DNA of 64,000 nucleotides. Source: Citrobacter sp. wls619. GTDB lineage: Bacteria; Pseudomonadota; Gammaproteobacteria; Enterobacterales; Enterobacteriaceae. Below are positions 12,375-21,783 of the stretch, in pieces (the stretch's first letter is position 1; every line of letters begins with the position of its first letter). A program made the position numbers and the translations under genes. The notes beneath the pieces were generated by a model that saw only the letters and a program-made list of their open reading frames with translations, searched no databases and was not told the DNA's origin. The DNA lies in the NCBI RefSeq assembly GCF_005281345.1, contig NZ_SZXJ01000038.1, positions 47,565-111,564 of the forward strand, read 5' to 3'.

Positions 12375-12511
12375 AAAACCCCTCCCGAGGAAGGGGCCAA
12401 AAAAAGGAAAGGGTTATGATGAAGCAGGTCATCATACTGGTGATACTCTTAGTCATTAGCTTCTCGGCTTACTAAGACACCAGGGGGAGGGTAAAACCTC
12501 CCTAACCCTCA
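12375..12511 (-). ncRNA. sib: Sib antisense RNA (QUAD family), antitoxin of the ibs gene
   Basis: This predicted RNA of about 137 nt is transcribed opposite the ibs toxin gene and covers it completely. A sigma-70 promoter lies just upstream (TTGACA, 17-base spacer, TACTTT). The 3' end is a GC-rich hairpin (CCCCT...AGGGG) followed by TTTT. E. coli Sib RNAs are about 140 nt and sit opposite 18-19-codon ibs genes; sibA and sibB lie upstream of mdtA in K-12. Both 5' and 3' ends are estimated from the promoter and terminator and may be off by several bases. Confidence 0.82.
12416..12475 (+). CDS. ibs: Ibs type I toxin (19-residue hydrophobic peptide)
   Basis: The peptide is [19 protein letters not shown], a single short hydrophobic segment. 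It is nearly identical to E. coli IbsA-E peptides as I remember them (for example MMRLVIILIVLLLISFSAY for IbsC). An AGGAAAGG ribosome-binding site lies just upstream. Overproduced Ibs inserts in the inner membrane and depolarises it; the complementary Sib RNA blocks its synthesis. Only one copy is seen, where E. coli K-12 has two in tandem. Codon 1 or 2 could be the true start. Confidence 0.88.
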   Translation: MMKQVIILVILLVISFSAY

Positions 12512-12517
12512 CTCCTG

Positions 12518-12546
12518 AAAGTAATCCACAGTAACGATGATGTCAA
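12518..12546 (-). promoter_or_regulatory. sigma-70 promoter of Sib RNA
   Basis: On the minus strand, -35 TTGACA (12541-12546) is separated by 17 bases from -10 TACTTT (12518-12523). A start near 12511 would produce an RNA covering the ibs gene. The -35 is a perfect consensus. Confidence 0.7.
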
Positions 12547-12574
12547 TATGCACGTTTTTCAGCCTGCGAGCGAC

Positions 12575-13927
12575 TTAGCGGAAAACCACTTCCGCCCAGC
12601 GAGCCAGCCCTGCGGTGACAGAGCCAAAGTCATCGCCACCGGCGATAGGGATCCCCGGAAGCTGTTCAGCAAGGGCTTTTTTTATAAGCGGTGAACGGGC
12701 GCTACCGCCGGTCAGATAAATGACATCCGGTTTTTCCTGCGCGTTATCCAGCGCTAACTGAACCTGTTCGAGAATACGTGCCAGCGGTTGGTTTAACGCC
12801 GCTTCCAGTCCTTGCTGGCTGATAGCGGTGGCCAGCGCATCGCTGATAAACGGCAGTGCCGCGGTAACGTTTGTCTGGTCAGAAAGCGCAATTTTGCTCT
12901 CTTCTGCGCTGCGAACCAGGCGATAACTCAGGCGTTCACGCCAGACTTTAAGCAGCAGCGCCACTTTATCTGCTTCACGTGCATCGCGGATCAGATCGTT
13001 GAGTAAACGTCCGTTGGCGGCGCTGTAGAAATCACTTTGTGCCGGAACATCGTTGATCGCGACCGCGTTCCACCAGGGTAAAATCGGCAATGCGATGCCT
13101 TTTTCCGTTTCGCCGCCCATACCCAGCAGTGGCATCAGATGTTTAAAGGCCAGCGCAATATCCAGATCGTTACCGCCCACGCGGCAACCGCTGTGTCCCA
13201 GCAGGCTGTTTTCGCGATCGGCGCGCTGATGCCATTGCGGTCCCATTAGCAGTAGCGAACAGTCAGTGGTACCACCGCCGATGTCCACCACCAGTACGCG
13301 TTTTTCTTCCTGCAAGGTTGCTTCAAAATCCAGACCCGCGGCTACCGGCTCGTACTGAAAAACCACATCCTGAAAACCAGCACGCTTTGCAGCACGCGCA
13401 AGGATACCCTGCGCCTGGGCGTTGGCATCATCACCGCCTAACCCCTGGAAGTTGATCGGGCGACCGATAACGGCCTGGGTGATGGCTTCAGGTAGCTGGT
13501 TTTGCGCCTGATTGCGAATATGCAGCATCATCGCGCAGACCAGATCTTCAAACAGCGCAACCTGCTGCGGCTTCAGGCCGCTGGCACCCAGGAATGATTT
13601 TGGCGATTTAACAAAGTAAACCTCTTCCGGGTCGTCAATGTATTGCGCCAGTGACGCCAGACCAAACTGCACGCTATTGGCGCTAACATCGATGTCTTCA
13701 TCACGGTTATAACGCATCGCACGACTCAGTAGCGCCTGTGTTTCGGCATCCGTCGTAGGGACATCATGATGGCGATACAACCATTCGCTCACCGCTTCAC
13801 GCGTAGGCGCACAAAGCATTGAGGGCAGTAATGTGCTGTTATTTTCCATTTTGAGCAAGTGTGGCTGCCCGTCACGCATTACGGCTACTGAACAGTTTGC
13901 CGTACCGTAGTCAAAACCAATAAACAC
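12575..13927 (-). CDS. yegD: YegD, Hsp70-like actin-fold ATPase
   Basis: YegD is a putative chaperone of the Hsp70/actin superfamily with unknown clients. I place the start at GTG 13927, giving 450 residues as in E. coli. A GGGGA ribosome site stands about seven bases upstream, whereas the in-frame ATG at 13942 (455 residues) has a poor one. The phosphate-1 loop (FIGFDYGTANCSVAV), phosphate-2 loop (VLVVDIGGGTTDCSLLL) and adenosine motif (IYLTGGSARSPLIKKAL) are all present. The C-terminal substrate-binding domain of DnaK is lacking. It is divergent from alkA and separated from mdtA by the ibs/sib locus; E. coli has yegI-yegL in that gap. Confidence 0.92.
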   Translation of the reverse strand: MFIGFDYGTANCSVAVMRDGQPHLLKMENNSTLLPSMLCAPTREAVSEWLYRHHDVPTTDAETQALLSRAMRYNRDEDIDVSANSVQFGLASLAQYIDDPEEVYFVKSPKSFLGASGLKPQQVALFEDLVCAMMLHIRNQAQNQLPEAITQAVIGRPINFQGLGGDDANAQAQGILARAAKRAGFQDVVFQYEPVAAGLDFEATLQEEKRVLVVDIGGGTTDCSLLLMGPQWHQRADRENSLLGHSGCRVGGNDLDIALAFKHLMPLLGMGGETEKGIALPILPWWNAVAINDVPAQSDFYSAANGRLLNDLIRDAREADKVALLLKVWRERLSYRLVRSAEESKIALSDQTNVTAALPFISDALATAISQQGLEAALNQPLARILEQVQLALDNAQEKPDVIYLTGGSARSPLIKKALAEQLPGIPIAGGDDFGSVTAGLARWAEVVFR

Positions 13928-14063
13928 CGTAGAAATCCCCATGCCAGTGAAGAAGGGGCGTGACTTTAGCGAAATGTTGCCGCCCCGACAACTGGAATAT
14001 GAAAGCAAGGCGTATCGATTGAATACCGTTTATGCTGTAGGTTTAACTAAAAAGGACACCTGA

Positions 14064-14933
14064 ATGTTAACACTGAGCTGGCAGCCGCCCTATGACTGGT
14101 CCTGGATGCTAGGGTTTCTTGCCGCCCGTGCGGTGGAGGGCGTCGAAACCGTCGGGGAGCTGCATTACGCCAGGAGCCTGGCAATCGGTGAGTATCGCGG
14201 GCTGGTGAGCGTGATGCCTGACCTGAAGACAAACCAGCTTCAGGTCAGGCTAAGTCCGGGGCTACAGCCCGTTGCGCCAGAATGCCTGGCCAAAATTGAG
14301 CGGTTATTCGATCTTGGCTGCTGCCCACAGCATATTGCTAACGCACTGGGCAGTCTGGGCGCAGCGCGTCCTGGCCTACGACTGCCTGGCTCTGTCGATG
14401 CTTTTGAGCAAGGTGTGAGGGCGATATTAGGCCAGTTAGTGAGCGTTGCCATGGCGGCAAAACTGACCGCGAAAGTTGTACACGCCTACGGTGACAGGCT
14501 TGATGAGGCGCCTGAGTATGTGTGTTTTCCCACACCACAAGCGCTGGCTGCTGCTGAGCCTTTGCATCTGAAAGCCTTAGGGATGCCGCTCAAACGCGCC
14601 GAAGCGCTCATTCATCTGGCACGAGCAACGCTTACCGGAAGGCTTGCATTGGTTGCACCAGCTGATATTGAGCAAGGCGTAAAGCACTTACAAACGTTTC
14701 CCGGTATAGGCCGCTGGACTGCCAATTATTTCGCTCTACGCGGTTGGCAGGCGAAAGATGTTTTTCTTCCTGACGATTATTTGATCAAACAACGCTTTCC
14801 GGGCATGACACCAGCCCAGATCCGGCGTTATGCCGAGCGCTGGAAGCCGTGGCGCTCCTATGCGTTATTGCATATCTGGTATACGGAAGGGTGGCAGCCG
14901 TCAGTTGATAGCGAAGTTGCTGGTATTGAGTAG
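14064..14933 (+). CDS. alkA: AlkA, 3-methyladenine DNA glycosylase II
   Basis: AlkA removes 3-methyladenine and other alkylated bases from DNA and is part of the Ada adaptive response in E. coli. The 289-residue protein has the N-terminal TBP-like domain, then the helix-hairpin-helix motif (LQTFPGIGRWTANYFALRG) and catalytic Asp238 in FLPDDYLIKQ. It is about seven residues longer at the C terminus than E. coli AlkA. Its last 33 bases overlap the 3' end of dgcE on the other strand. An AAAGGACACCTGA stretch supplies the ribosome site. Confidence 0.95.
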   Translation: MLTLSWQPPYDWSWMLGFLAARAVEGVETVGELHYARSLAIGEYRGLVSVMPDLKTNQLQVRLSPGLQPVAPECLAKIERLFDLGCCPQHIANALGSLGAARPGLRLPGSVDAFEQGVRAILGQLVSVAMAAKLTAKVVHAYGDRLDEAPEYVCFPTPQALAAAEPLHLKALGMPLKRAEALIHLARATLTGRLALVAPADIEQGVKHLQTFPGIGRWTANYFALRGWQAKDVFLPDDYLIKQRFPGMTPAQIRRYAERWKPWRSYALLHIWYTEGWQPSVDSEVAGIE

Positions 14934-17900
14934 CAGATCCAACGGCTGAGCATCAGCAATGATGTCGCCGTAGATCATATCAATACCGATACCAGAAAGT
15001 GCGTCCATAATAAGCGGCATTTGCACGGGGCCGGCGATCGTTTTGATATCCAGTCGCTGTGCATGGCCCTGGATAATAGAAACCCACATTTCATCCATCA
15101 GGTTGCCGTGAACACTGGCACTGATCTCACTGTCGAGTAACAGGTAATCGACGGTGTGAAATTTCAGATTTTCAACGATCTCTAAGTCGCGTCCAACCTG
15201 GCTTAAAATAATCCGACAACCCGCGTGACGAAGCCGCTGAATGGCCGATAGGCTCTGAGCTGGATGCGATTTCATCACTCCGGCTGGAATGGTCAGGTGT
15301 AATAAGCGAGGTGGTAGCGGACTACGTTGTAACTGCGCCAGCAGTTCATCCACAAGTTCGGTACTCAACAGCCCAGCGGCAGAAAGGGGAAGGGCAATAC
15401 TGAGCCCCTTACTGGCAATCGCCGTCGCAGCATGCTGGAAAAATTCGTTAAAAACCCGGCGGTCAAGTGCATGATTAAGCGCAGGGTCAACGAGTCCGGT
15501 ACGGAAGATATGCTCTTCGATAACATCACCGTCCTCTGTTCCCAGGCGCAGTGAGAGGAGCCAGAAGCTGAATGTCTCAGGAATGCGTGGAGAGGCCACA
15601 CCCCGGGCGATCATGAGCATCGGGTTGTGCGCAATAATGTGTTTCTGTTCATCAAACGACAGCAGTTCCCGTGAGGTGTGCGTCTGACTTTGCTGAGGCT
15701 CATACACGCAGACCCGGCCACGTCCGCTGTTTTTGGCGGCATAGCAGGCGATATCTGCCTGAGACATGACCTCAGTCGCGACATTATTTTTCTCATCGAT
15801 CAGCGTAATACCCGCACTGGCGCCTATGTGGTGCAGACGGCCTTCCCATCTGAACTGATACTCGTTGATGGCGCTGATAATACGGCCTGAGATAAAGCGA
15901 GCGCTTTCGATGTTGCAATCAGGCAGCAACAGACCGAATTCATCGCCACCGAGACGTGCCAGTACATCGCTGGTACGCAGCATGCTGAGCATCAGAGAAG
16001 CCAGTTCGCGCAGCAGGGCATCGCCAGCGGCATGGCCCGCGCTATCGTTCACGGCTTTAAACCTATCCAGATCGATAAAGACCAGAACATGGCGTTGATG
16101 CGTATCGTGTACGGCTTGTAGTAATTGTTTCAGATGGTTCTCGAAGCTGACCCGGTTAGCAAGATGGGTGAGGTCATCATGCGACGCGCTGTAGCTCAGT
16201 TGGCGTAACATCTTACGTGACTCGGTGACATCCTGAATGACCAGCACGGAGCCAATGCTGCCGCCGTCAAGGGTACTGAGTGGCGTAATGCTGTACTGAA
16301 TGTCGTAACTGCTGCCGTTACGGCAATGCAGAACCACCTCCTGCTCTATGGCAGTACGCGACATATCGGCACTGTAGATGTTTTCCATCAATGGGCCGTT
16401 ATCGCCAAAGGTAATACGCAGCACTGTCAGTAACGGAATACCTATCGCGTCGTCCTGCTGCCAGCCGCTCATCTTCTCGGCCACCGGGTTCATAAAGGTC
16501 ACGTTCATGTCGACATCAATACAAATCACCGCTTCGCCGATTGAGTCCAGCGTGATGTGCAGGCGCTCTTTTTCCTGGTACAACGCTTCGTTGAGTTGCT
16601 TCACCTCGGTCATATCCAAATTGATGCCGAGTAAGCGTTCAACTTCTCCGTCTTTATTTAGTACCCGGTTAGCCAACGAGCGGATGTGTCGCACTCCGTC
16701 ACGTACTGCAATACGAAATTCTAGCTTAAAGGGAATTCGTGCGGCCAGAGAGTCGCGAATCACATTTTCAGCATGCTCGCGATCTTCCGGCACGACGCAC
16801 TCGTACCAGACTTGCCAACTGGGTTTGATATGTGGCGGGACTTCATAGAGATCGAACATGCGCTTATCCCAACTGATCACGTCGGGTTGCAGTTCCCATT
16901 CCCAGATACCGATACCGCCCGCTTCGTTGGCGAGGGTAATGCGCTCCATCAGCCGCTTATTCATCCACTCGGTGTGCTTCAGGTCGTTTATGTCTTCAAC
17001 CTGCGCAATAAAGTAGAGCGGGGTGTTGTCGCTGTGGCGTACCAGCGAAACGGCCAGCAATGCCCAGACGACGTCGCCCGCGCGCGTGTAGTAGCGCTTT
17101 TCCATGGAGTAGCTGTTGATTTCACCACGGGCCAACATGCCGAGTTGTTCGAGGTCGTTATTCAGATCTTCCGGCCAGGTGAGTTGCTGGAAGGTCAGCG
17201 CTCTCAGCTCTTCCTGACTGTAGCCAAGAAACTGACACAACGCCTTATTTGCCTGTAACCACTGCCCTTCGGTACCGACCAGCGCCATGCCAATCGCGGA
17301 ATATTCCATTGCATTACGAAAACGCGATTCGCTTTCAGAGATGTGTTTTCGCTCGGCCCGAAATGCGTACATCACCATAGTCATCATGTTGGCTGGCAAC
17401 AGAATCATCAAAAACGGCAGCCACGGAATACTTGTCATCACATTCGCTTTTGGCGTGTAGAGCAGCGATGGGTTGGCAGCCAACATCAGAGAGACCATCA
17501 TGACGGTGCTGAGGAAAATTAAAAATGCTTCCATACGCGGCAAACGGACGGCGCTCCACATCAGCAAAACAATGACGCAGGTAAACGGCCACGGCACGTA
17601 CATCATGGAGAGCCAACTGAACGTTAAGGTGACGAGCAACGTGATGAGGGTCTCAAGCAGTAAACGTGGATCGCGGTGGCGCAGCAGATAATGAGGCTTG
17701 AATAACAGACCTAATGGCACCAGCGCCAGCGCGCCGATGGATTCGGAAAGCACCCAAATGAGAAACGTATTTAACGAGGTTCCCTCCGGGAGCAGTAGCC
17801 ACATCAGCACACCACCTAACAGCGGGGGTATGACGGCGCTACCTAACGCCAAACGCGCCCAGTCATTCAGATTCTGTAAGGGGTTATACCAGGGGAGCAG

Positions 17901-18230
17901 TTTGCGCAATAACATCGCGCCGGCGACCGCTTCAATAATATTGATGGTCGTATAGGCATAGTTAAGCGAACCGCCAGGAAAAAACAGCAAAGACGCACCG
18001 ATGCTGCCGAATGAGCAAGCCAGCGCTATCCCGGGCCACATTTTTCCTGCATGGCGGTAAAACGCCACCATCATGATTGAGGTTGGAAACCAAAGCGGTG
18101 CCAGTTGGGTACCGAAACGCGACAGCTCCAGCGAGAATAGCGTAAAGATAAATGCTACCAGACCTAAACTGGCCAGGCGCAGCAGAGGATGGGGTAGGGT
18201 AACTAAAACATGTTGGAATTGTTTACTCAT
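14901..18230 (-). CDS. dgcE: DgcE (YegE), membrane-bound diguanylate cyclase
   Basis: This is a large regulator that makes cyclic di-GMP from GTP. The chosen ATG at 18230 gives 1109 residues starting MSKQFQHVLV, as in E. coli (about 1105); an upstream in-frame ATG at 18284 would add 18 residues. An N-terminal MASE1 membrane domain with about eight to ten helices (residues 10-300) is followed by three PAS/PAC modules (about 300-680). Next is a GGDEF domain with an intact LARLGGDEFGLLL motif, then a C-terminal EAL-like domain. The EAL catalytic motif is not seen, so phosphodiesterase activity is unlikely. In E. coli it feeds the curli and biofilm pathway. The 3' end overlaps alkA convergently. 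Confidence 0.93.
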   Translation of the reverse strand: MSKQFQHVLVTLPHPLLRLASLGLVAFIFTLFSLELSRFGTQLAPLWFPTSIMMVAFYRHAGKMWPGIALACSFGSIGASLLFFPGGSLNYAYTTINIIEAVAGAMLLRKLLPWYNPLQNLNDWARLALGSAVIPPLLGGVLMWLLLPEGTSLNTFLIWVLSESIGALALVPLGLLFKPHYLLRHRDPRLLLETLITLLVTLTFSWLSMMYVPWPFTCVIVLLMWSAVRLPRMEAFLIFLSTVMMVSLMLAANPSLLYTPKANVMTSIPWLPFLMILLPANMMTMVMYAFRAERKHISESESRFRNAMEYSAIGMALVGTEGQWLQANKALCQFLGYSQEELRALTFQQLTWPEDLNNDLEQLGMLARGEINSYSMEKRYYTRAGDVVWALLAVSLVRHSDNTPLYFIAQVEDINDLKHTEWMNKRLMERITLANEAGGIGIWEWELQPDVISWDKRMFDLYEVPPHIKPSWQVWYECVVPEDREHAENVIRDSLAARIPFKLEFRIAVRDGVRHIRSLANRVLNKDGEVERLLGINLDMTEVKQLNEALYQEKERLHITLDSIGEAVICIDVDMNVTFMNPVAEKMSGWQQDDAIGIPLLTVLRITFGDNGPLMENIYSADMSRTAIEQEVVLHCRNGSSYDIQYSITPLSTLDGGSIGSVLVIQDVTESRKMLRQLSYSASHDDLTHLANRVSFENHLKQLLQAVHDTHQRHVLVFIDLDRFKAVNDSAGHAAGDALLRELASLMLSMLRTSDVLARLGGDEFGLLLPDCNIESARFISGRIISAINEYQFRWEGRLHHIGASAGITLIDEKNNVATEVMSQADIACYAAKNSGRGRVCVYEPQQSQTHTSRELLSFDEQKHIIAHNPMLMIARGVASPRIPETFSFWLLSLRLGTEDGDVIEEHIFRTGLVDPALNHALDRRVFNEFFQHAATAIASKGLSIALPLSAAGLLSTELVDELLAQLQRSPLPPRLLHLTIPAGVMKSHPAQSLSAIQRLRHAGCRIILSQVGRDLEIVENLKFHTVDYLLLDSEISASVHGNLMDEMWVSIIQGHAQRLDIKTIAGPVQMPLIMDALSGIGIDMIYGDIIADAQPLDLLLNTSNFAIN

Positions 18231-18545
18231 TACCACTTTACCCAAATAGCCGATGTCGGCCAGCAGAGTTACCAGCCGCATCACGTTTAATCTTTGTTTA
18301 TGCTAGTACAAATAATTTACAATTTATACGCCAGTTGCTCATAAATTAACACGCTCAAGCCATTAATTCCTAAGGCGGGTGAATAAAAATTGAGCCTGCT
18401 TTAAAATTAACCGTTTTAATTTGCGACAGGGAAAGCATTGGTGCAGCCTGGGCTGGCATCGCGCTGCTGAAATCCCTATAATTGCCGCGTTTGGCGTTTC
18501 GACGCCGCCCTTCCTTACATCCAGGTTAATCAGGTCGCTAAATTT
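18231..18545. other. divergent intergenic region between dgcE and udk
   Basis: This 315-base stretch between divergent genes must hold both promoters. The dgcE-proximal half is AT-rich (TACAAATAATTTACAATTTAT), consistent with a promoter on the minus strand. The udk-proximal half has a TATAAT box. No small gene with a convincing ribosome site was seen. Confidence 0.6.
18454..18482 (+). promoter_or_regulatory. probable udk promoter
   Basis: A perfect -10 TATAAT (18477-18482) lies 17 bases after a weak -35 TGGCAT (18454-18459). It would start transcription about 55 bases before the udk ATG. Confidence 0.5.
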
Positions 18546-19187
18546 ATGACTGATCAGTCCCATCAGTGCGTCATTATCGGCATTGCCGGCGCATCGGCTT
18601 CCGGCAAGAGTCTTATTGCCAGCACCCTTTATCGCGAATTGCGTGAACAAGTCGGTGACGAACATATTGGCGTTATTCCCGAAGACAGCTATTACAAAGA
18701 TCAAAGCCATCTGTCGATGGAAGAACGCGTAAAAACGAACTACGACCATCCGAACGCAATGGATCACAGTTTGCTGTTTCAGCATCTGCAAACACTTAAA
18801 CGTGGTTCCGCCATTGAATTGCCCGTTTATAGCTATGTTGAACACACGCGCACACAAGAAACTATTCATATTGAACCCAAGAAAGTCATTATCCTGGAAG
18901 GCATTTTATTGCTGACGGATGCGCGTTTGCGCGATGAAATGAACTTCTCTATTTTTGTTGATACGCCGTTGGATATTTGCCTGATGCGCCGTATCAAGCG
19001 GGATGTGAATGAACGTGGTCGTTCAATGGATTCGGTGATGGCGCAATACCAAAAAACCGTACGTCCGATGTTCCTGCAATTTATTGAGCCTTCAAAACAA
19101 TACGCCGATATCATCGTGCCTCGCGGCGGTAAAAACCGCATTGCTATCGATATTCTGAAGGCGAAAATCAGTCAGTTCTTTGAATAA
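18546..19187 (+). CDS. udk: Udk, uridine/cytidine kinase
   Basis: Udk phosphorylates uridine and cytidine to UMP and CMP in pyrimidine salvage. The 213-residue cytoplasmic protein, exactly the E. coli length, has the P-loop [11 protein letters not shown] (residues 12-22). It also has the nucleoside-binding region [21 protein letters not shown] and the lid around [12 protein letters not shown]. It is followed by dcd after 91 bases; both serve pyrimidine nucleotide supply, and the two are probably co-transcribed. Confidence 0.97.
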   Translation: MTDQSHQCVIIGIAGASASGKSLIASTLYRELREQVGDEHIGVIPEDSYYKDQSHLSMEERVKTNYDHPNAMDHSLLFQHLQTLKRGSAIELPVYSYVEHTRTQETIHIEPKKVIILEGILLLTDARLRDEMNFSIFVDTPLDICLMRRIKRDVNERGRSMDSVMAQYQKTVRPMFLQFIEPSKQYADIIVPRGGKNRIAIDILKAKISQFFE

Positions 19188-19278
19188 GTTCAGCGAATTG
19201 TGTACCGTTCAGTGATAACCTGGTTCACCCTTAACGCGCCTGGCATTAAGGGGTTGAAGCACGAAAGGAGAAAGTGCC

Positions 19279-19860
19279 ATGCGTTTATGTGACCGAGATA
19301 TTGAAGCCTGGTTGGATGAAGGTCGTCTGTCGATCAATCCACGTCCTCCTGTCGAGCGTATCAATGGCGCAACGGTAGATGTGCGTCTTGGTAACAAATT
19401 TCGTACGTTCCGCGGTCATACGGCGGCGTATATCGATTTGAGCGGGCCGAAGGATGAGGTCAGCGCTGCGCTTGACCGCGTAATGAGTGATGAAATTGTC
19501 CTCAAAGATGGTGAAGCGTTTTTCCTGCATCCGGGTGAATTAGCGCTGGCGGTAACTTTCGAATCCGTTACGCTGCCTTCCGACCTTGTTGGCTGGTTAG
19601 ACGGTCGTTCTTCGCTGGCACGTCTGGGCCTGATGGTACACGTTACGGCACACCGTATTGATCCGGGTTGGTCGGGCTGCATCGTCCTGGAATTTTACAA
19701 CTCAGGAAAATTACCGTTGGCGCTGCGCCCCGGTATGCCGATTGGTGCGCTGAGCTTCGAACCGCTTTCCGGCCCGGCAGCGCGACCTTACAACCGTCGC
19801 CAGGATGCGAAGTATCGCGATCAGCAGGGCGCGGTAGCCAGCCGGATCGATAAAGACTGA
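19279..19860 (+). CDS. dcd: Dcd, dCTP deaminase
   Basis: Dcd deaminates dCTP to dUTP, the main source of dUMP for thymidylate synthesis in enterobacteria. The 193-residue protein matches E. coli Dcd. The nucleotide site motif [20 protein letters not shown] and the HRIDPGWSG trimer-interface segment with its neighbouring LEFYN glutamate are present. A strong AAAGGAGAAA ribosome site sits eight bases before the ATG. asmA follows after 26 bases, as in E. coli. Confidence 0.97.
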   Translation: MRLCDRDIEAWLDEGRLSINPRPPVERINGATVDVRLGNKFRTFRGHTAAYIDLSGPKDEVSAALDRVMSDEIVLKDGEAFFLHPGELALAVTFESVTLPSDLVGWLDGRSSLARLGLMVHVTAHRIDPGWSGCIVLEFYNSGKLPLALRPGMPIGALSFEPLSGPAARPYNRRQDAKYRDQQGAVASRIDKD

Positions 19861-19886
19861 GTGTTTTTCAGTCCATTGGGGATAGC

Positions 19887-21740
19887 ATGAGACGATTTCT
19901 GACGACGCTGATGATTCTTCTGGTCGTGCTGGTGGCCGGTTTCTCTGCGTTAGTATTGTTGGTGAATCCGAACGATTTCCGCGCATACATGGTGAAGCAA
20001 GTTGCTGCGCGTAGCGGATATCAACTGCAGTTGGATGGTCCTCTGCGCTGGCACGTATGGCCCCAGTTGAGCATTCTCTCCGGGCGCATGGTACTAACGG
20101 CCGAAGGCGCCAGCGAACCTCTGGTTCGTGCCGACAATATGCGTCTGGACGTCGCCTTGTGGCCGTTGTTGAGTCACCAACTCAGCGTAAAGCAAGTCAT
20201 GCTCAAAGGCGCGGTGATTCAACTCATACCTGAAACCGAGGCTGTGCGCGGAGTCGATGCCCCTGTTGCGCCAAAAGATAATACACTGCCGGATCTGGCA
20301 GAAGATCGTGGATGGTCGTTCGATATCGCTCGCCTGCGCGTGGCTGACAGCGTTCTGGTATTCCAGCATGAAGACGATGAACAGATAACGGTTCGTGATA
20401 TTCACCTGAATATGGAACAGGACGCCCAGCATCGCGGAACGTTCGATTTCACCGGCCGTGTTAACCGCGACCAGCGCGACCTGACGTTGTCGATCAGCGG
20501 CGCTGTCGATGCGTCTGACTATCCGCATGATTTAGTCGCTAACATTGAGCAGCTGAGCTGGCAGTTACAGGGCGCAGACTTGCCGCCGCAGGGGATCCGC
20601 GGCCAGGGTCAGCTTCAGGCCCGGTGGCAGGAAGAGAAAAAACAGCTCAACTTTACGCAGATTAACTTAACTGCCAATGACAGTTCACTCGCCGGGCAAG
20701 CGCAGGTGACGCTGGCGGAGAAACCCGCATGGGACGTCGATCTGAAATTCGGCCAGCTCAATCTGGATAACCTGATCGTACAGCATGACGCTCTGGCGGC
20801 GACAGATACCGGGGCACAGCAGAGTCAGAGCCAGTCGACGCTGGCGCGGCCGGTCATTGCCTCGCAGGTTGATGCCGTCTCTTATCAGGGGCTGCAAGGA
20901 TTTTCCGCCAATATTGCACTACAGGCGGATAAAGTTCTCTGGCGGAAAATGGCATTTGATAATGTTTCTGCAAAAATCGTCAACCAGGCTGGCTTGTTGA
21001 ATATCAATGAGTTGCAGGGAAAAAGTGACGGTGGATTGATCTCGCTTCCTGGCTCGCTGGATGCCAGAAAAGGCTCTCCACGGGCAGTCTTTCACCCACG
21101 GCTGGAAGGCGTAGAAATCGGCACTATCCTGAAAGCCTTTGACTATCCGATAGCCCTTACTGGCAAGCTGTCACTGACTGGCGATTTTTCGGGCTCTGAC
21201 ATTGATGCGCAGGCGTTTCGTCACAGCTGGCAAGGACAGGCCAATGTTGAGATGAGCGGCACGCGTATGGAAGGCATGAACTTCCAGCAACTGGTGCAAC
21301 AGGCGGTTGAACGTAGCGGCGGCAATGCAAGCTCACAACAGGATTTGGATAATGCGACGCGGCTGGATCGCTTAGTGACCGATCTGACGCTGGATAATGG
21401 CAAGGTTACGCTGGATAACATGGAAGGGGAGTCTGCCATGTTGGCGCTTTCGGGTAAGGGCACGTTAGATCTGGTTGAGCAAAATTGTGATACTCAGTTT
21501 AACGTACGCGTGCTGGGCGGATGGCATGGGGAAAGCAAATTAATCGATTTCCTCAAAGCGACCCCGGTTCCGCTCAGGGTCTATGGCAAGTGGCAGTCGT
21601 TGAACTATAACCTGCAGGTGGACCAACTCTTGCGTAAGCATATGCAGGATGAAGCAAAACGTCGATTGAACGACTGGGCCGATCGCAACAAAGACTCTCG
21701 CAACGGCAAAGACGTTAAAAAGCTGCTGGATAAACTCTGA
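19887..21740 (+). CDS. asmA: AsmA, inner-membrane-anchored AsmA-family protein
   Basis: AsmA is a 617-residue protein with one N-terminal membrane helix (about residues 4-26) and a long periplasmic beta-rich region. In E. coli asmA mutations suppress outer-membrane protein assembly defects. AsmA-like proteins are now viewed as bridge-type lipid carriers between the membranes, so a role in phospholipid or LPS homeostasis is likely. The family's C-terminal signature region is seen around FNVRVLGGWHGES. It is last in the udk-dcd-asmA group and converges on yegH across a REP hairpin. Confidence 0.95.
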   Translation: MRRFLTTLMILLVVLVAGFSALVLLVNPNDFRAYMVKQVAARSGYQLQLDGPLRWHVWPQLSILSGRMVLTAEGASEPLVRADNMRLDVALWPLLSHQLSVKQVMLKGAVIQLIPETEAVRGVDAPVAPKDNTLPDLAEDRGWSFDIARLRVADSVLVFQHEDDEQITVRDIHLNMEQDAQHRGTFDFTGRVNRDQRDLTLSISGAVDASDYPHDLVANIEQLSWQLQGADLPPQGIRGQGQLQARWQEEKKQLNFTQINLTANDSSLAGQAQVTLAEKPAWDVDLKFGQLNLDNLIVQHDALAATDTGAQQSQSQSTLARPVIASQVDAVSYQGLQGFSANIALQADKVLWRKMAFDNVSAKIVNQAGLLNINELQGKSDGGLISLPGSLDARKGSPRAVFHPRLEGVEIGTILKAFDYPIALTGKLSLTGDFSGSDIDAQAFRHSWQGQANVEMSGTRMEGMNFQQLVQQAVERSGGNASSQQDLDNATRLDRLVTDLTLDNGKVTLDNMEGESAMLALSGKGTLDLVEQNCDTQFNVRVLGGWHGESKLIDFLKATPVPLRVYGKWQSLNYNLQVDQLLRKHMQDEAKRRLNDWADRNKDSRNGKDVKKLLDKL

Positions 21741-21747
21741 TCTCTAT

Positions 21748-21777
21748 TGCCGGATGTCGCTTTAGCGCCATCCGGCA
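21748..21777. repeat. REP hairpin between convergent asmA and yegH
   Basis: Nine-base arms TGCCGGATG and CATCCGGCA flank TCGCTTTAGCGC, the classic enterobacterial REP structure. It lies seven bases past asmA and seven past yegH and probably serves both transcripts as an end or stabilising structure. Confidence 0.85.
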
Positions 21778-21783
21778 TATCGC

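Noticed and set aside
14901..15700. Active EAL phosphodiesterase domain in DgcE
   Set aside because: The EAL motif and its metal-binding residues are not visible in the C-terminal domain; only the GGDEF motif is intact.
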